From assembly GCF_014647495.1 (NCBI RefSeq), contig NZ_BMPH01000010.1:62001-126000 (forward strand): DNA of 64,000 nucleotides, given 5' to 3'. The notes under the pieces are model-generated. The model did no database searches and had not been told where the DNA came from. It worked only from the letters and a program-made list of their open reading frames with translations. This DNA comes from Glutamicibacter protophormiae. GTDB lineage: Bacteria; Actinomycetota; Actinomycetes; Actinomycetales; Micrococcaceae. Positions 34,837 to 45,865 of the stretch are shown piece by piece (positions within the stretch are counted from its first letter, which is position 1; each line of letters starts with the position of its first letter). Position numbers and translations under genes: made by a program.

Positions 34837-35118
34837 CTAGCGGCGCTTGCCCTTCTTGTCGTCCTTTACGTGGCCACGGAACGTGCGGGTTGGAGCAAAC
34901 TCACCGAGCTTGTGACCAACCATGGATTCGGTAACGAACACAGGAATGTGCTTGCGACCGTCGTGCACGGCGATGGTGTGTCCCAGCATGTCCGGGATGA
35001 TCATCGAACGGCGGGACCACGTCTTGATGACGTTCTTGGTGCCCTTTTCGTTTTCAGCAACGACCTTCAGGAACAGGTGCTGATCGACGAAGGGGCCTTT
35101 CTTCAGGCTGCGTGGCAT
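34837..35118 (-). CDS. rpsS: Ribosomal protein S19 (uS19)
   Basis: Head protein contacting S13 and the A site. 93 residues. [40 protein letters not shown] in parts and [16 protein letters not shown] are typical. 12 bases after rplB. Confidence 0.98.
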   Translation of the reverse strand: MPRSLKKGPFVDQHLFLKVVAENEKGTKNVIKTWSRRSMIIPDMLGHTIAVHDGRKHIPVFVTESMVGHKLGEFAPTRTFRGHVKDDKKGKRR

Positions 35119-35130
35119 GTTTCCAGGCTC

Positions 35131-35970
35131 CTATCGCTTGTTCTTGCCGGTCTTGCGACGACGCACAATGAGCTTGTCGCTTTCCTTGTTCGGACGACGG
35201 GTGCGTCCTTCACGCTTACCGTTAGGGTTGACCGGGTGGCGACCACCGGAGGTCTTACCCTCACCGCCACCGTGTGGGTGGTCGATCGGGTTCATGGCTA
35301 CACCACGCACGGTTGGGCGAACGCCCTTCCAGCGCATGCGGCCGGCCTTGCCCCAGTTGATGTTGATCTGCTCGGCATTGCCAACTTCGCCGATGGTTGC
35401 GCGGCAGCGCACATCAACGTTGCGGATTTCGCCGGAAGGCAGACGCAGCTGGGCGAAGCGACCCTCACGGGCTACCAGCTGGATCGAAGCACCAGCGGAA
35501 CGAGCCATCTTGGCGCCGCCGCCTGGGCGGAGCTCCACAGCGTGAATCACGGTACCAACCGGGATGTTACGCAGCGGCAGGTTGTTGCCTGGCTTGATGT
35601 CAGCGTTCGGACCGGCCTCAACGGTGTCACCCTGGTTGAGGTTGTTCGGTGCGACGATGTAGCGCTTGGTGCCGTCCACGTAGTGGAGCAGGGCGATACG
35701 AGCGGTACGGTTCGGGTCGTACTCGATGTGAGCAACCTTTGCCGGAACGCCGTCCTTGTCGTGACGACGGAAGTCGATCACGCGGTATGCGCGCTTGTGT
35801 CCGCCACCCTTGTGTCGGGTGGTGATCTTACCGGAGTTGTTACGGCCACCGCTCTTGGTGAGCGGGCGAACCAGCGACTTTTCCGGAGTCGATCGGGTGA
35901 TTTCTGCGAAGTCGGCTACCGACGAGCCGCGCAGGCCCGGGGTAGTCGGCTTAAACTTACGAATTCCCAT
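35131..35970 (-). CDS. rplB: Ribosomal protein L2 (uL2)
   Basis: Peptidyl-transferase-centre protein. 279 residues. [22 protein letters not shown] and the conserved His-containing loop [23 protein letters not shown], each in part, identify it. 31 bases after rplW. Confidence 0.98.
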   Translation of the reverse strand: MGIRKFKPTTPGLRGSSVADFAEITRSTPEKSLVRPLTKSGGRNNSGKITTRHKGGGHKRAYRVIDFRRHDKDGVPAKVAHIEYDPNRTARIALLHYVDGTKRYIVAPNNLNQGDTVEAGPNADIKPGNNLPLRNIPVGTVIHAVELRPGGGAKMARSAGASIQLVAREGRFAQLRLPSGEIRNVDVRCRATIGEVGNAEQININWGKAGRMRWKGVRPTVRGVAMNPIDHPHGGGEGKTSGGRHPVNPNGKREGRTRRPNKESDKLIVRRRKTGKNKR

Positions 35971-36001
35971 TTATTCTATTCCTCGTTAAAGTGGTCTCCG
36001 C

Positions 36002-36304
36002 TTAGGAAAGCGGACCGCCGAAGATGTCAATCGAACCGTCCTTGAGGGTGATGATTGCACGCTTGGTAGCCTTGCGTGCACCCCACCCGAACTTGGTGCG
36101 CTTGCGCTTACCAGTACGGTTGATGGTGTTCACGGAATCAACCTTGACGTTGAAGATCGCTTCAACGGCATTCTTGATTTCCGACTTGTTCGAACGCGGG
36201 TCGACCAGGAAGGTGTACTTGCCTTCGTCGATCAGACCGTAGCTCTTTTCCGATACGACCGGTGCGATGACCACGTCGTGTGGAGCCTTGGAGAAGGTGC
36301 TCAC
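36002..36304 (-). CDS. rplW: Ribosomal protein L23 (uL23)
   Basis: Docking site for trigger factor and SRP at the tunnel exit. 100 residues. [23 protein letters not shown] in part, [17 protein letters not shown] and [19 protein letters not shown] are conserved. ATG overlaps the rplD stop by 4 bases. Confidence 0.98.
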   Translation of the reverse strand: MSTFSKAPHDVVIAPVVSEKSYGLIDEGKYTFLVDPRSNKSEIKNAVEAIFNVKVDSVNTINRTGKRKRTKFGWGARKATKRAIITLKDGSIDIFGGPLS

Positions 36305-36903
36305 TTGGCTTCCTCCTTCTGGACCAGGGCATCGAATGCAGCCTTGGTGAAGACTACGTCATCCGAAACCAGAACATCGTAGGTGTTCAGCTGGTCGACG
36401 TACAGAACGTGCACAGCGGCGAGGTTGCGCACGGAGAGTGCAGCAACATCGTTGGCGCGATCGATGACGACAAGCAGGTTCTTGCGCTCGGTCAGCGAAC
36501 GCAGGGTTGCCAGTGCTTCCTTGGTCGACGGGGTTTCACCGGCAACCAGGTTTTCAATGACGTGGACGCGATCGAAGCGTGCGCGATCCGACAGGGCGCC
36601 GCGCAGTGCAGCAGCCTTCATCTTCTTCGGGGTACGCTGCGAGTAGTCGCGCGGGGTTGGGCCGTGGACGATGCCGCCACCGGTCATGTGAGGAGCGCGG
36701 ATCGAACCCTGACGGGCGCGGCCGGTACCCTTCTGCTTGAACGGCTTGCGACCTGCACCCGAAACCTCGGAGCGGTCCTTGACCTTGTGGGTACCCTGAC
36801 GGGCAGCAGCCAGCTGTGCAACGACAACCTGGTGCAGCAGCGGGACGTTGGTCTGTACGTCGAAGATCTCTGCAGGCAGTTCGACGTTAAGTGCCTTGGT
36901 CAT
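36301..36903 (-). CDS. rplD: Ribosomal protein L4 (uL4)
   Basis: Exit-tunnel protein, in E. coli the autogenous repressor of the S10 operon. 200 residues. The tunnel loop [20 protein letters not shown] near residue 54 and the N-terminal [18 protein letters not shown] are conserved. 4 bases after rplC. Confidence 0.98.
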   Translation of the reverse strand: MTKALNVELPAEIFDVQTNVPLLHQVVVAQLAAARQGTHKVKDRSEVSGAGRKPFKQKGTGRARQGSIRAPHMTGGGIVHGPTPRDYSQRTPKKMKAAALRGALSDRARFDRVHVIENLVAGETPSTKEALATLRSLTERKNLLVVIDRANDVAALSVRNLAAVHVLYVDQLNTYDVLVSDDVVFTKAAFDALVQKEEAK

Positions 36904-36907
36904 TTAC

Positions 36908-37558
36908 TTATGCTCCCTTCACGGCGGTGCGTACGAGGACGACGCGGCCGCGGGCGCCTGGAACGGCACCCTTGATCAGCAGGAGGTTCTTCTCAGCGTC
37001 GATGGCGTGGATGGTCAGGTTCTGAGTCGTTACACGCTCAGCACCCATGCGACCGGCCATCTTCTGTCCACGGAAAACGCGACCTGGGGTCGATGCGCCG
37101 CCGATGGAACCTGGCTTACGGTGGTTCTTGTGAGCACCGTGCGAAGCGGAGACGCCAGCGAAGTTGTGACGCTTCATAACGCCGGCGAAGCCCTTGCCCT
37201 TGGAGGTGCCAACGACGTCGACCTTCTGGCCGGCTTCGAAGAGCTCTACGGACAATTCCTGGCCAGCTGCGTACTCGGCAGCGTCTGCGGTGCGCAGCTC
37301 TACCAGGTGACGACGTGGGGTCACGCCTGCAGCTTCGAAGTGACCTGCCAGTGGCTTGGTTACCTTGCGCGGATCGATCTGGCCGTAGCCGATCTGAACT
37401 GCGGTGTAGCCATCGCGGTCAGCGTTGCGAAGCTGGGTGACAACGTTGCTATCAGCCTGCACGACGGTGACAGGGATCAGGTTGTTGTTCTCGTCCCAAA
37501 CCTGGGTCATGCCGAGCTTCGTGCCCAGCAGGCCCTTAACATTGCGGGTTGCGGTCAT
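36908..37558 (-). CDS. rplC: Ribosomal protein L3 (uL3)
   Basis: Early-assembly protein reaching toward the peptidyl-transferase centre. 216 residues. [36 protein letters not shown] and [23 protein letters not shown] in parts are diagnostic, including the target of glutamine methylation (conserved Gln in the last loop region). 20 bases after rpsJ. Confidence 0.98.
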   Translation of the reverse strand: MTATRNVKGLLGTKLGMTQVWDENNNLIPVTVVQADSNVVTQLRNADRDGYTAVQIGYGQIDPRKVTKPLAGHFEAAGVTPRRHLVELRTADAAEYAAGQELSVELFEAGQKVDVVGTSKGKGFAGVMKRHNFAGVSASHGAHKNHRKPGSIGGASTPGRVFRGQKMAGRMGAERVTTQNLTIHAIDAEKNLLLIKGAVPGARGRVVLVRTAVKGA

Positions 37559-37578
37559 AGTTTTCTCGCCACCTCCCC

Positions 37579-37887
37579 TTAAAGCTTGATTTCGATGTTG
37601 ACGTCCGCCGGCAGGTCGAGACGCATCAGCGAATCAACAGCCTTCGGGGTCGGATCGACGATGTCGATCAGACGCTTGTGCGTGCGCATTTCGAAGTGCT
37701 CACGGCTGTCTTTGTACTTGTGTGGCGAACGGATAACGCAGTACACGTTCTTCTCCGTTGGCAGCGGCACTGGGCCGACTACGGTGGCGCCTGCGCGCGT
37801 TACCGTCTCAACGATCTTCCGGGCTGAAACGTCAATGACCTCGTGGTCATACGACTTCAGCCGGATGCGGATTTTCTGTCCCGCCAT
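37579..37887 (-). CDS. rpsJ: Ribosomal protein S10 (uS10)
   Basis: Head protein of the small subunit and NusB partner in antitermination. 102 residues. [56 protein letters not shown] in parts are nearly invariant. First gene of the S10 operon (rpsJ-rplC-rplD-rplW-rplB-rpsS-rplV-rpsC-rplP-rpmC-rpsQ). Confidence 0.98.
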   Translation of the reverse strand: MAGQKIRIRLKSYDHEVIDVSARKIVETVTRAGATVVGPVPLPTEKNVYCVIRSPHKYKDSREHFEMRTHKRLIDIVDPTPKAVDSLMRLDLPADVNIEIKL

Positions 37888-38301
37888 GGCGTCATGCCTC
37901 TTTCTGATAGCACTATTAACAAGTTCTGTGCCTAATACGGGCTCTTACGAACCGGCACGCCTTACGCTGCGGCTGAATCCGAATGAAATCCGGGTTCCTC
38001 AACCTCAGGAGGCTCCGACCCCCGAAGTCGGGCGTGTCGCGAAAATTTTAGTCACGACAGCTCGCAAAAGTTTTCACTTTCAACGAGGGCCTTATAGCTT
38101 GAAGCAGTTGTATCGATCCCGAACCCCAGGCATTATCCTGCGTGAGAGTCGATCCCGGTCGTTCAAACCAGCCGATTACCCCAAAAATCGGGGATCGGGT
38201 TGCACCGAAGCAACTTATCTAGTCTGACAGGTCGGCGGGGATCGCGCAAATCTTTTATGCGCATCCGGGCGCGTGATCTTGACCTCACGCGCCCTCAAGG
38301 G
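37888..38301 (-). promoter_or_regulatory. S10 operon promoter and leader region
   Basis: 414 noncoding bases upstream of rpsJ. TAAAAT at 38045-38050 on the minus strand is the best -10 candidate, giving a leader of about 150 bases; no good -35 pairs with it. The leader contains small inverted repeats (for example CCGAC/GTCGG near 38016-38030). No E. coli-type L4 target was recognised. Confidence 0.4.
38267..38294 (-). terminator. Terminator of the giant membrane protein gene
   Basis: GGGCGCGTGA / TCACGCGCCC, 10 bp with an 8-base loop, starting 7 bases after the stop codon. A T/A-rich segment follows about 10 bases later. Confidence 0.65.
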
Positions 38302-41300
38302 CTAGCCAAGCTGCCCCGGCTCCTGCTCGTCGCCGTCTGCCCCAGGCCTGCCGCGCGGCGGCTGTGGAGCATCGGCAACCGGGAACTGGCCCGGCCGGGA
38401 ATCCCGCGACGCCGCAGCGTCGGCCGGTCCCCCACCCTGCTTGGAGCCGTCCACCCGGGAGAGCTTAATGACCGCGGCGACGATCAGCCCCGCCCCGAGG
38501 ATCACCAGCCAGAAGAATGCCAGTGACCGCAGCGACCAGAGCACCGCCAGGGTTACGGTGGCTGCGCCCCACCAGATGTAGAGCCTCCGGCCCTGCTTCA
38601 GTCCGTAGGCAATCAATGCCGCGAAGAAGACGAGCGCGTAGATCCTGGCGACTTGGCTGGCATCGGCGAGGTTCGCCAACATCGCCAGGTTCGCCATGAC
38701 GCCTCCGGCGACAAGATACCGGTGCGCCAGCACCGGTGTTTTCTGCAGGTGGCGCCAGACGGCGAGCAGCACGAGCACCAAGCTTGCATAGGACGCCAGG
38801 ATGCTGGCCGCCGGGAGGTGAGCCAGGGTCGCATAGCTGCTGACTCCCAGGTAGACGGCCAGCGGAAGCAGCAGGTCGACGGTGAACGGCTGCAACCGCG
38901 GCGGGCATTCGAAGACCCGCAGGGCCACTGCCACTGCGAAGACCAGTGCGGCGCCGCCCAGCACCGAGCCGGGGCTGTGATTCTCCAGATGCGCCAAGGT
39001 TCCGGCGGCGAAGGCCGAAGCCAGCCCCATCAGCAGATACAGCCGCGAGGAGGATCCCTTGGCATCTTCCGCCCGGTACTGCGCTGCGGGATAGCTCGGC
39101 CGCGTCCCGGCAAAGCGGCCGTGGGTTGCCGCCATGATATAGAAGATGAAGGCGGCGGCCAGCAGCGCCCAGACCACGTCCATGCTCTGCAACCGGTTCA
39201 GCAGCTGCTTGTCGCGCCATAGCTGCACCGAGTACAGCAGAGCGCCGCTGGCGAAGATGCCGGCGCCTAGCGCGAACCAGGCGACTGATCGGGTATGCAC
39301 CATCAGGGCGAAGATCGCTGCGGCCAGCACGGCGCTGGCAATCACCCAGCCCTCGGCGGGGTTCCAGGCGTTGAGCACCAGCAGCGGGAGGAACATCCCC
39401 GCGCCGAGCGCTACCCCCAGGTTCTGGCGGTCTCGCAGGAGCCACTCCGCGGCCGCCACCGAAGCGGAAAGAACCAGCAACAGCACGAAGGCAACGGTGG
39501 TATCCCACCACGAGCTGCGGATCCATCCGGTCTGCACGGGCAGGTTCCAAGCGGGAACCTGGATCAGCGCGAGCAGGCCAAGCAGCGGCGCGATCAGATA
39601 GTACTGCCGCCGCCATCCCTCCGAACGTTCCGCCAGATACAGCACTGCCCCGTACAACCCGAACAGCAGGCTTTCCAGCAGCAGCACTCCCCTGTCCGCG
39701 GCCAGCCCCCAGCCGGCGTAGGCCAGCGTGGATACGGGGATGAAGGCCAGCATGCCCCACGCGATAAAGCGAAGTTCATTGCGCAGTTCCCGGCGCCGAC
39801 GCCATGCGGTTCCGAGCCGGGCAAGCTGCGGCAGGATCAGGGATACGGTGAACATGGCGAACTGCCCGTGGCGGTCGAAGTCCATATGCTCGGTGAACCA
39901 CCAGACGGCGCTGGAGAAGGTGAGCTGGGCGGCGCCCGCGTAGGCCATCTTCCAGCCGGCAAGCTGAGACCGTCGGGATTCGACCAGGTAATAGGCCAAG
40001 ATCACCAGGGCGAACACCGGTGCAGGCTGCCACAGGCTCACGCCCAGGCTCAGCAGGTAGACCAGGGCCAGGACACCGGCCGCGATGCAGCGCACCGCCT
40101 GTTCCACGTTCCGGCTCACGGGTGCGGCACGCAGTGCGGCCACGATGGTCAGCCCGATGGTGAGCGCCGCGCCCGCAACAAACCATTCGACCGTCTCCAG
40201 GCCGTAGAAGGATGCGGTGTCCGCGGCGTCAAGGCCGACGAGCAGGGTCAGGCTCGCCAGCGCCAGGCCCGCGCTGGCGGCCATACGTAGCAGGCGCAGG
40301 TCGACACTTCGGAAGACCAGCGTCTGGTTTCCGGCGGCCGCGATGTCAACGGCCCACCAGATGAAGAGGACAGCCCACAGGCCCAGGACGCCGGCCATGC
40401 CGGATGCCGCGGGCTGCGCCGGGTGCAGCAGCTCGCCCACCGCGGCGCCAGAGGTGACGCCAAGCGACAGGCACAATGCCCACGCGATCATCCGGTAGGC
40501 AAGGCTCCACGGTCCCGCGATCCGCGGCCGCAGGGCGAGCACAACCAGCAGGGCCGCTCCCAGCGTGGGCAGCAGCCGCCATGGCTCTCCGGCCGCATCC
40601 ATTCCGGGAAGGACGGCGAGCACCAGCAGGGCCGCGAGTTCGATCTTGGCCTGCCACCACAGCGCGGGGACCGCAGCGAGCATGAGCACCGGCACCACCG
40701 CGAAGCTGATCAGCCAGATAGCAGCGCCAAAACCCGCCAACTCATAGGCGGTGACCACAGACAGAACCGTCAGCATCCACAGCGTTGCCCGCTCGATGCG
40801 CCACAGCGTTACGTCGAGCTTGAAGATGGCTCGGTAGCTTTCGCCGGCCAGTACGACCAGCAGCGCCTGGGCGGCGAACAGTACCGCCACAACCAGCGCG
40901 GTGGATGAGGCCGGCAGCTCCAGCAGTGCGCAGCCGGCGATGACCGTGAGCAGGGCGCTGGCCCGGGCGGCCAGGAAGCGCAAGTGCCGCGCCGTGGCAA
41001 ACAGCCGGACGGACAGCAGCAGCTGAATCGTCAGCAGGAAGAAGACCCAGAGGAAGTCCCGGGCCGCCAAGTCCGGGGACAGCACGACAGCCAGGGCCAG
41101 CACCAGCGCGGGAAGCAGCTGGGCCGTGGCCTGCAGCGCCTGGAAGAAGATGGAGGCGCGCACCGCCGGGCTGCGCGTGGCCGCGAGCAGCAGGATGATC
41201 GAGAGCACCAGCAGGAAAAGCAGGTAATAGAACACGCCGCGCTGCATGCTCGCCGCGCCGGCCATGGCGGTGCTGACCAGGATCAGCACGGCAAGCCATG

Positions 41301-42075
41301 CGAGCACGCGGGAACGGAAGCGCACCGTGGCGTAGCCGACCGCCACTGTGGCAATGGCGGAGAAAACCAGCCACACTGTCGGCCCGCTGAGGTGCACGGT
41401 GTTGTAGGTCGCTATGGCGCACAGCGGGAGCAGGGCCAGTCCGGTGCCGGCGAATGCTGCAGCCGCGGGCCGGAGGGATTCCCGGGTGGCATGGACCACC
41501 AATCCCCCGCCGTAGAAGGCAACGGCCAGCGCGAAGAGCGCCACGAGTTTGGCCAATGGCGGCAGGGCGAAGCTGAGGAAGAGCGCGCCCGCTGCCACGA
41601 TCATCAGGGCGGCAACATAGAGGGTCACGTTGATATTGCGCAGCTCGCGTTCCCGCTTGCTCAGAACCTTGGCCGCCGCGGCCGGAGCCGGAGGCTGGGC
41701 CGCCGCCCGGTTTCCGGTGGTCTGCAGGATGCGCGGCCGCTCGCGCCACGAGCCCGGATCCCCATTAGCAGTTGAGGAGGTGGCAAGCGGCGGCTGTATC
41801 GCATCAAGCGGGAGGACTGCGGCAGGCTGTTGCTCCGCCGGTTCGGGAGTCGCCGGTTCGGGAGCGGCTGGTGCGGGAGCGTGGTCGGCGTGCTGCGGTG
41901 CTGTTGCACCGCGTGGCTCGCCGAGGTATTGGACCGCGGCGTCATAGCCTTCCCGCCAGGCGGTCGCGCGGGCCTCGCGCAGGGCCGGCGCGTCGCTGGA
42001 GGGAGCCTGACGGCCCCTGTTGCGGCCGACAAAGTATGCCGCCGCGATGAATACCAGTGCCACGACTATTTCCAT
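38302..42075 (-). CDS. Giant polytopic membrane protein of unknown function
   Basis: 1257 residues. Residues 1-18 form one hydrophobic helix; residues 20-140 are hydrophilic and rich in Ala, Pro and Glu; from about 145 to 1215 more than 30 hydrophobic segments follow with very short loops; the C-terminal 40 residues are Gly/Pro/Asp-rich and soluble. RERELRNINVTLYVAALMI marks the junction to the membrane region. No transporter, kinase or glycosyltransferase signature is seen. The architecture resembles the large multi-helix DUF2339-like class, but this is not established. GAGGGGAG precedes the ATG. It stands alone between tuf and rpsJ with its own terminator. Leu/Ala content is very high, as expected. 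Confidence 0.75.
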   Translation of the reverse strand: MEIVVALVFIAAAYFVGRNRGRQAPSSDAPALREARATAWREGYDAAVQYLGEPRGATAPQHADHAPAPAAPEPATPEPAEQQPAAVLPLDAIQPPLATSSTANGDPGSWRERPRILQTTGNRAAAQPPAPAAAAKVLSKRERELRNINVTLYVAALMIVAAGALFLSFALPPLAKLVALFALAVAFYGGGLVVHATRESLRPAAAAFAGTGLALLPLCAIATYNTVHLSGPTVWLVFSAIATVAVGYATVRFRSRVLAWLAVLILVSTAMAGAASMQRGVFYYLLFLLVLSIILLLAATRSPAVRASIFFQALQATAQLLPALVLALAVVLSPDLAARDFLWVFFLLTIQLLLSVRLFATARHLRFLAARASALLTVIAGCALLELPASSTALVVAVLFAAQALLVVLAGESYRAIFKLDVTLWRIERATLWMLTVLSVVTAYELAGFGAAIWLISFAVVPVLMLAAVPALWWQAKIELAALLVLAVLPGMDAAGEPWRLLPTLGAALLVVLALRPRIAGPWSLAYRMIAWALCLSLGVTSGAAVGELLHPAQPAASGMAGVLGLWAVLFIWWAVDIAAAGNQTLVFRSVDLRLLRMAASAGLALASLTLLVGLDAADTASFYGLETVEWFVAGAALTIGLTIVAALRAAPVSRNVEQAVRCIAAGVLALVYLLSLGVSLWQPAPVFALVILAYYLVESRRSQLAGWKMAYAGAAQLTFSSAVWWFTEHMDFDRHGQFAMFTVSLILPQLARLGTAWRRRRELRNELRFIAWGMLAFIPVSTLAYAGWGLAADRGVLLLESLLFGLYGAVLYLAERSEGWRRQYYLIAPLLGLLALIQVPAWNLPVQTGWIRSSWWDTTVAFVLLLVLSASVAAAEWLLRDRQNLGVALGAGMFLPLLVLNAWNPAEGWVIASAVLAAAIFALMVHTRSVAWFALGAGIFASGALLYSVQLWRDKQLLNRLQSMDVVWALLAAAFIFYIMAATHGRFAGTRPSYPAAQYRAEDAKGSSSRLYLLMGLASAFAAGTLAHLENHSPGSVLGGAALVFAVAVALRVFECPPRLQPFTVDLLLPLAVYLGVSSYATLAHLPAASILASYASLVLVLLAVWRHLQKTPVLAHRYLVAGGVMANLAMLANLADASQVARIYALVFFAALIAYGLKQGRRLYIWWGAATVTLAVLWSLRSLAFFWLVILGAGLIVAAVIKLSRVDGSKQGGGPADAAASRDSRPGQFPVADAPQPPRGRPGADGDEQEPGQLG

Positions 42076-42188
42076 CGCCTCGGCGCTCCCCTCGCAAATG
42101 ATTCTTCAATCTGGCGGTAAAACCCCGCCCGCATCAATTAGACCACCTTTTAGAATTACTCGCTACTCTAGGCGCCGTTTAAGACAGA

Positions 42189-42221
42189 AATCCCCGCCAC
42201 TCGTAATGAGTGGCGGGGATT
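42189..42221 (-). terminator. Terminator of the str operon (after tuf)
   Basis: Perfect 14-bp stem AATCCCCGCCACTC / GAGTGGCGGGGATT with loop GTAAT, 38 bases after the tuf stop, followed in the minus direction by TCTGTCTT. Confidence 0.9.
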
Positions 42222-42259
42222 GCCGATAGACCACCAGGGTCTAGATCGTCAAGCAGAAA

Positions 42260-43450
42260 CTACTTGGTGATCTTGGTGACCTTGCCCGAACCAACGGTGC
42301 GGCCGCCTTCGCGGATAGCGAAGCCGAGGCCCTCTTCCATGGCGATTGGCTGGATCAGCTCAACCGACATTTCGGTGTTGTCGCCTGGCATAACCATTTC
42401 GGTGCCCTCTGGGAGGGTGATAACGCCGGTAACGTCGGTGGTGCGGAAGTAGAACTGCGGACGGTAGTTCGAGTAGAACGGGTTGTGACGTCCGCCTTCG
42501 TCCTTCGACAGGATGTAGACGTTGGCTTCGAAGTTGGTGTGCGGGGTGATCGAGCCTGGGGCTACGACAACCTGGCCGCGCTCAACATCGTCGCGCTTCA
42601 GACCGCGAAGCAGCAGACCACAGTTCTCGCCTGCCCAAGCTTCGTCGAGCTGCTTGTGGAACATCTCGATACCGGTAACGGTGGTCTTCTGGATCGGGCG
42701 GATGCCAACGATCTCGACCTCGGAGTTGATGGCCAGGGTGCCACGCTCGGCGCGACCGGTCACCACAGTACCGCGACCGGTAATGGTGAAGACGTCCTCG
42801 ATCGGCATCAGGAATGGCTTGTCGCGGTCGCGAACTGGATCCGGGATGAAGGTGTCAGCAGCGTCCATCAGTTCTTCAACAGCTGCAACCCACTTTGGAT
42901 CGCCTTCCAGCGCCTTCAGAGCGGAAACCTTGATGACTGGTGCGTCGTCGCCATCGAAGCCCTGCGAGGACAGAAGTTCGCGAACTTCCATCTCCACGAG
43001 CTCGAGCAGCTCTTCGTCGTCAACCATGTCGGACTTGTTCAGTGCGACCATCAGGGTAGGAACACCAACCTGGCGGGCCAGCAGAACGTGCTCGCGGGTC
43101 TGAGCCATTGGGCCGTCAGTTGCGGCAACAACCAGGATCGCGCCGTCCATCTGGGCAGCACCGGTGATCATGTTCTTGACGTAGTCAGCGTGGCCTGGAG
43201 CATCAACGTGTGCGTAGTGACGCTTCTCGGTCTGGTACTCGATGTGCGAGATGTTGATGGTAATACCGCGCTGGCGCTCTTCCGGAGCCGAGTCAATGTT
43301 AGCGAAGTCGCGCTGCTCGTTCAGATCCGGGTACTTGTCAGCCAGGACCTTGGAGATCGCTGCGGTCAGAGTGGTCTTACCGTGGTCAACGTGACCGATG
43401 GTACCAATGTTGACGTGCGGCTTGCTGCGCTCGAACTTTGCCTTTGCCAC
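42260..43450 (-). CDS. tuf: Elongation factor Tu
   Basis: GTPase that delivers aminoacyl-tRNA to the A site. 396 residues. G1 [14 protein letters not shown] at residues 18-31, [15 protein letters not shown] (G3), NKSDMVDD (G4) and the C-terminal domain [21 protein letters not shown] in part. Start GTG at 43448-43450 with AGGAGG upstream. 240 bases separate it from fusA and contain a promoter candidate, so it can be expressed apart from the str operon. Confidence 0.98.
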   Translation of the reverse strand: MAKAKFERSKPHVNIGTIGHVDHGKTTLTAAISKVLADKYPDLNEQRDFANIDSAPEERQRGITINISHIEYQTEKRHYAHVDAPGHADYVKNMITGAAQMDGAILVVAATDGPMAQTREHVLLARQVGVPTLMVALNKSDMVDDEELLELVEMEVRELLSSQGFDGDDAPVIKVSALKALEGDPKWVAAVEELMDAADTFIPDPVRDRDKPFLMPIEDVFTITGRGTVVTGRAERGTLAINSEVEIVGIRPIQKTTVTGIEMFHKQLDEAWAGENCGLLLRGLKRDDVERGQVVVAPGSITPHTNFEANVYILSKDEGGRHNPFYSNYRPQFYFRTTDVTGVITLPEGTEMVMPGDNTEMSVELIQPIAMEEGLGFAIREGGRTVGSGKVTKITK

Positions 43451-43517
43451 AAGTTCCTCCTAGAAACATTTACAGAAGACTTTCTTCGTCTGCGCGGTTC
43501 GCAAACGAACTTCAAAT

Positions 43518-43547
43518 AGTCTACTGGGGGCGTGGATAAATATGGAA
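43518..43547 (-). promoter_or_regulatory. tuf promoter candidate
   Basis: Minus strand: TTCCAT at 43542-43547, 18-base spacer, TAGACT at 43518-43523. The start site would be near 43510, giving a 60-base leader with a good ribosome site. The element order and spacing equal those before glmS. Confidence 0.45.
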
Positions 43548-43600
43548 ATTTCGGTCCTCTGCGGGCCCTGCATGTGATGCAAATCCCTCGTTGGCCGTTT

Positions 43601-43636
43601 GCAAGGCCGGCGTCGACGGATCTCCGCCGGCCTTGC
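43601..43636 (-). other. Strong hairpin between fusA and tuf
   Basis: GCAAGGCCGGCG / CGCCGGCCTTGC, a perfect 12-bp stem with a 12-base loop, 54 bases after the fusA stop. No U tract. A terminator acting without U tract, or a processing/stability element between fusA and tuf mRNA, are both possible. Confidence 0.65.
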
Positions 43637-43690
43637 GATCGGCCACTTCCCCACACGGGGGTCACGGCCAAGTTTTGGTTCCTTCGGCGA

Positions 43691-45805
43691 TTATTCGCCG
43701 CGGGACTTCTGGATGATCTCGTCGGCAACTGCCTTCGGGACCTCAGAGTAGCTGTCGAAGGTCATCGAGTAGACTGCACGACCCTGGGTCTTCGAACGCA
43801 GGTCACCAATGTAACCGAACATCTCAGACAGTGGAACGCCAGCGCGGATGACCTTGACGCCTGCGGCGTCGGACATCTCCTGGATCGAGCCACGGCGGGA
43901 GTTCAGGTCGCCGATAACGTCGCCCATGTACTCTTCCGGGGTACGAACCTCAACGGACATCAGCGGTTCAAGCAGAACAGGGTTGGCGCGGCGTGCACCT
44001 TCCTTGAAGACCTGCGAACCGGCGATCTTGAACGCCATTTCCGAGGAGTCAACGTCGTGGTAGGCACCGTCGATGAGGGTGGCCTTCACGCCGACCAGCG
44101 GGTAGCCGGCGAGGATGCCGTACTGCATGGCGTCCTGGATACCAGCGTCAACCGACGGGATGTACTCACGAGGCACGCGACCGCCGGTGACGGCGTTCTT
44201 GAACTCGTAGGTAACGCCGTCCACAACTTCCAGAGGCTCGAAGGAGACCTGGACCTTTGCGAACTGGCCCGAACCACCGGTCTGCTTCTTGTGGGTGAAG
44301 TCGACCTTCTCCACAGCCTTCTTGATGGTTTCGCGGTATGCAACCTGCGGCTTGCCGACGTTGGCTTCCACGCGGAATTCGCGCTTCATGCGGTCCACCA
44401 GGATATCCAGGTGGAGTTCGCCCATGCCGCCGATTTCGGTCTGGCCGGTGTCTTCGTTCAGCGAGACGGTGAAGGTTGGATCCTCCGCCGACAGCTTCTG
44501 AATAGCGGTCGACAGCTTTTCCTGGTCGCCCTTGGTCTTTGGCTCGATGGCCACGAAGATCACTGGATCCGGGAAGGTCATCGATTCGAGGACGATCGGG
44601 TTCTGCGGATCGCACAGGGTGTCACCGGTGGTGGTGTCCTTCAGGCCGATCACAGCGTAGATGTGACCTGCGTGGATCTCGTCTACCGGCTGTTCCTTGT
44701 TGGCGTGCATCTGGAAGAGCTTGCCAACGCGTTCCTTCTTCTGCTTGGTCGAGTTCAGCAGCTGTGCGCCGGACTCTGCCTTGCCGGAGTAAACGCGGAT
44801 GAAGTTCAGCTGGCCGAAGAACGGGTGAGCAGCGATCTTGAAAGCCAGTGCCGAGAATGGTGCATCCTCGGAAGGCTCGCGAGTGAGCTCGATTTCCTCG
44901 TTCTTTGGATCGTGACCCACCATGGCGCCCACGTCGAGCGGGGTTGGCAGGAAGTCGATCACGGCGTCCAGCATCGGCTGGACACCACGGTTCTTGAACG
45001 CCGAACCACAGAAGACCGGGTAGGCTTCCGAGTTCACGGTCAGCTTGCGAATGCCGGCCTTGAGCTCGTCGATGGAGATCTCTTCGCCTTCGAGGTACTT
45101 CTCCATGAGCTCTTCGGATGCCTCTGCGACATCTTCAATCAGCTTGGCGCGGTACTCTTCGGCCTTTTCCTGCAGGTCTGCAGGAATTTCGCGAGTCTCG
45201 TAGGCGGCACCCATGGTGACGTCACCCTTGGAGTCGCCTTCCCAGACGAATGCCTTCATGGTCAGCAGGTCCACCACGCCGGTGAACTCCGACTCGGAGC
45301 CGATTGGCAGCTGCATGACCAGCGGCTTGGCACCCAGGCGGTTGATGATGGTGTCTACGGTGAAGTAGAAGTCAGCACCGAGCTTGTCCATCTTGTTCAC
45401 GAAGCAGATACGTGGAACGTTGTACTTGTCAGCCTGACGCCAAACGGTCTCGGACTGAGGCTCAACGCCTTCCTTGCCGTCGAACACGGCAACGGCGCCA
45501 TCGAGCACGCGCAGCGAGCGCTCCACCTCAACGGTGAAGTCAACGTGGCCCGGGGTATCGATGATGTTGATCTGGTTCTTGTTCCAGAAGCAAGTCACGG
45601 CCGCGGAGGTAATGGTGATACCGCGTTCCTTTTCCTGCTCCATCCAGTCGGTGGTTGCGCCACCGTCGTGGGTCTCACCGAGCTTGTGGTTTACACCCGT
45701 GTAGAAAAGGATGCGCTCGGTAGTAGTGGTCTTACCGGCATCAATGTGAGCCATGATGCCGATGTTGCGGACCTTGTTCAGGTCAGTCAGCACGTCCTGT
45801 GCCAC
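43691..45805 (-). CDS. fusA: Elongation factor G
   Basis: GTPase that drives translocation and, with RRF, ribosome recycling. 704 residues. G1 [19 protein letters not shown] near residue 20, [19 protein letters not shown], and the domain IV tip region in RRKxx-type [13 protein letters not shown] are present in order. GTG start at 45803-45805 with AGGGAG upstream. 69 bases after rpsG; the gap contains a hairpin. Confidence 0.98.
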   Translation of the reverse strand: MAQDVLTDLNKVRNIGIMAHIDAGKTTTTERILFYTGVNHKLGETHDGGATTDWMEQEKERGITITSAAVTCFWNKNQINIIDTPGHVDFTVEVERSLRVLDGAVAVFDGKEGVEPQSETVWRQADKYNVPRICFVNKMDKLGADFYFTVDTIINRLGAKPLVMQLPIGSESEFTGVVDLLTMKAFVWEGDSKGDVTMGAAYETREIPADLQEKAEEYRAKLIEDVAEASEELMEKYLEGEEISIDELKAGIRKLTVNSEAYPVFCGSAFKNRGVQPMLDAVIDFLPTPLDVGAMVGHDPKNEEIELTREPSEDAPFSALAFKIAAHPFFGQLNFIRVYSGKAESGAQLLNSTKQKKERVGKLFQMHANKEQPVDEIHAGHIYAVIGLKDTTTGDTLCDPQNPIVLESMTFPDPVIFVAIEPKTKGDQEKLSTAIQKLSAEDPTFTVSLNEDTGQTEIGGMGELHLDILVDRMKREFRVEANVGKPQVAYRETIKKAVEKVDFTHKKQTGGSGQFAKVQVSFEPLEVVDGVTYEFKNAVTGGRVPREYIPSVDAGIQDAMQYGILAGYPLVGVKATLIDGAYHDVDSSEMAFKIAGSQVFKEGARRANPVLLEPLMSVEVRTPEEYMGDVIGDLNSRRGSIQEMSDAAGVKVIRAGVPLSEMFGYIGDLRSKTQGRAVYSMTFDSYSEVPKAVADEIIQKSRGE

Positions 45806-45829
45806 GTTGTCTCCCTAAGAGGTGATGCT

Positions 45830-45865
45830 GGAACTGCTGGGCGCCGGTAGACGCCCAGCAATTCC
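45830..45865 (-). other. Hairpin between rpsG and fusA
   Basis: TGCTGGGCG / CGCCCAGCA (9 bp), extended by GGAA/TTCC across one mismatch, loop of 8 bases. No U tract. It lies in the 69-base rpsG-fusA gap and could be a binding or processing site; whether it mimics a ribosomal-protein target is unknown. Confidence 0.6.

Noticed and set aside
43532-45850. A 772-codon open frame antisense to fusA, and a 530-codon one antisense to glmS (4006-5598)
   Set aside because: Antisense frames kept open by GC bias over well-conserved genes; no ribosome site or conserved motif.
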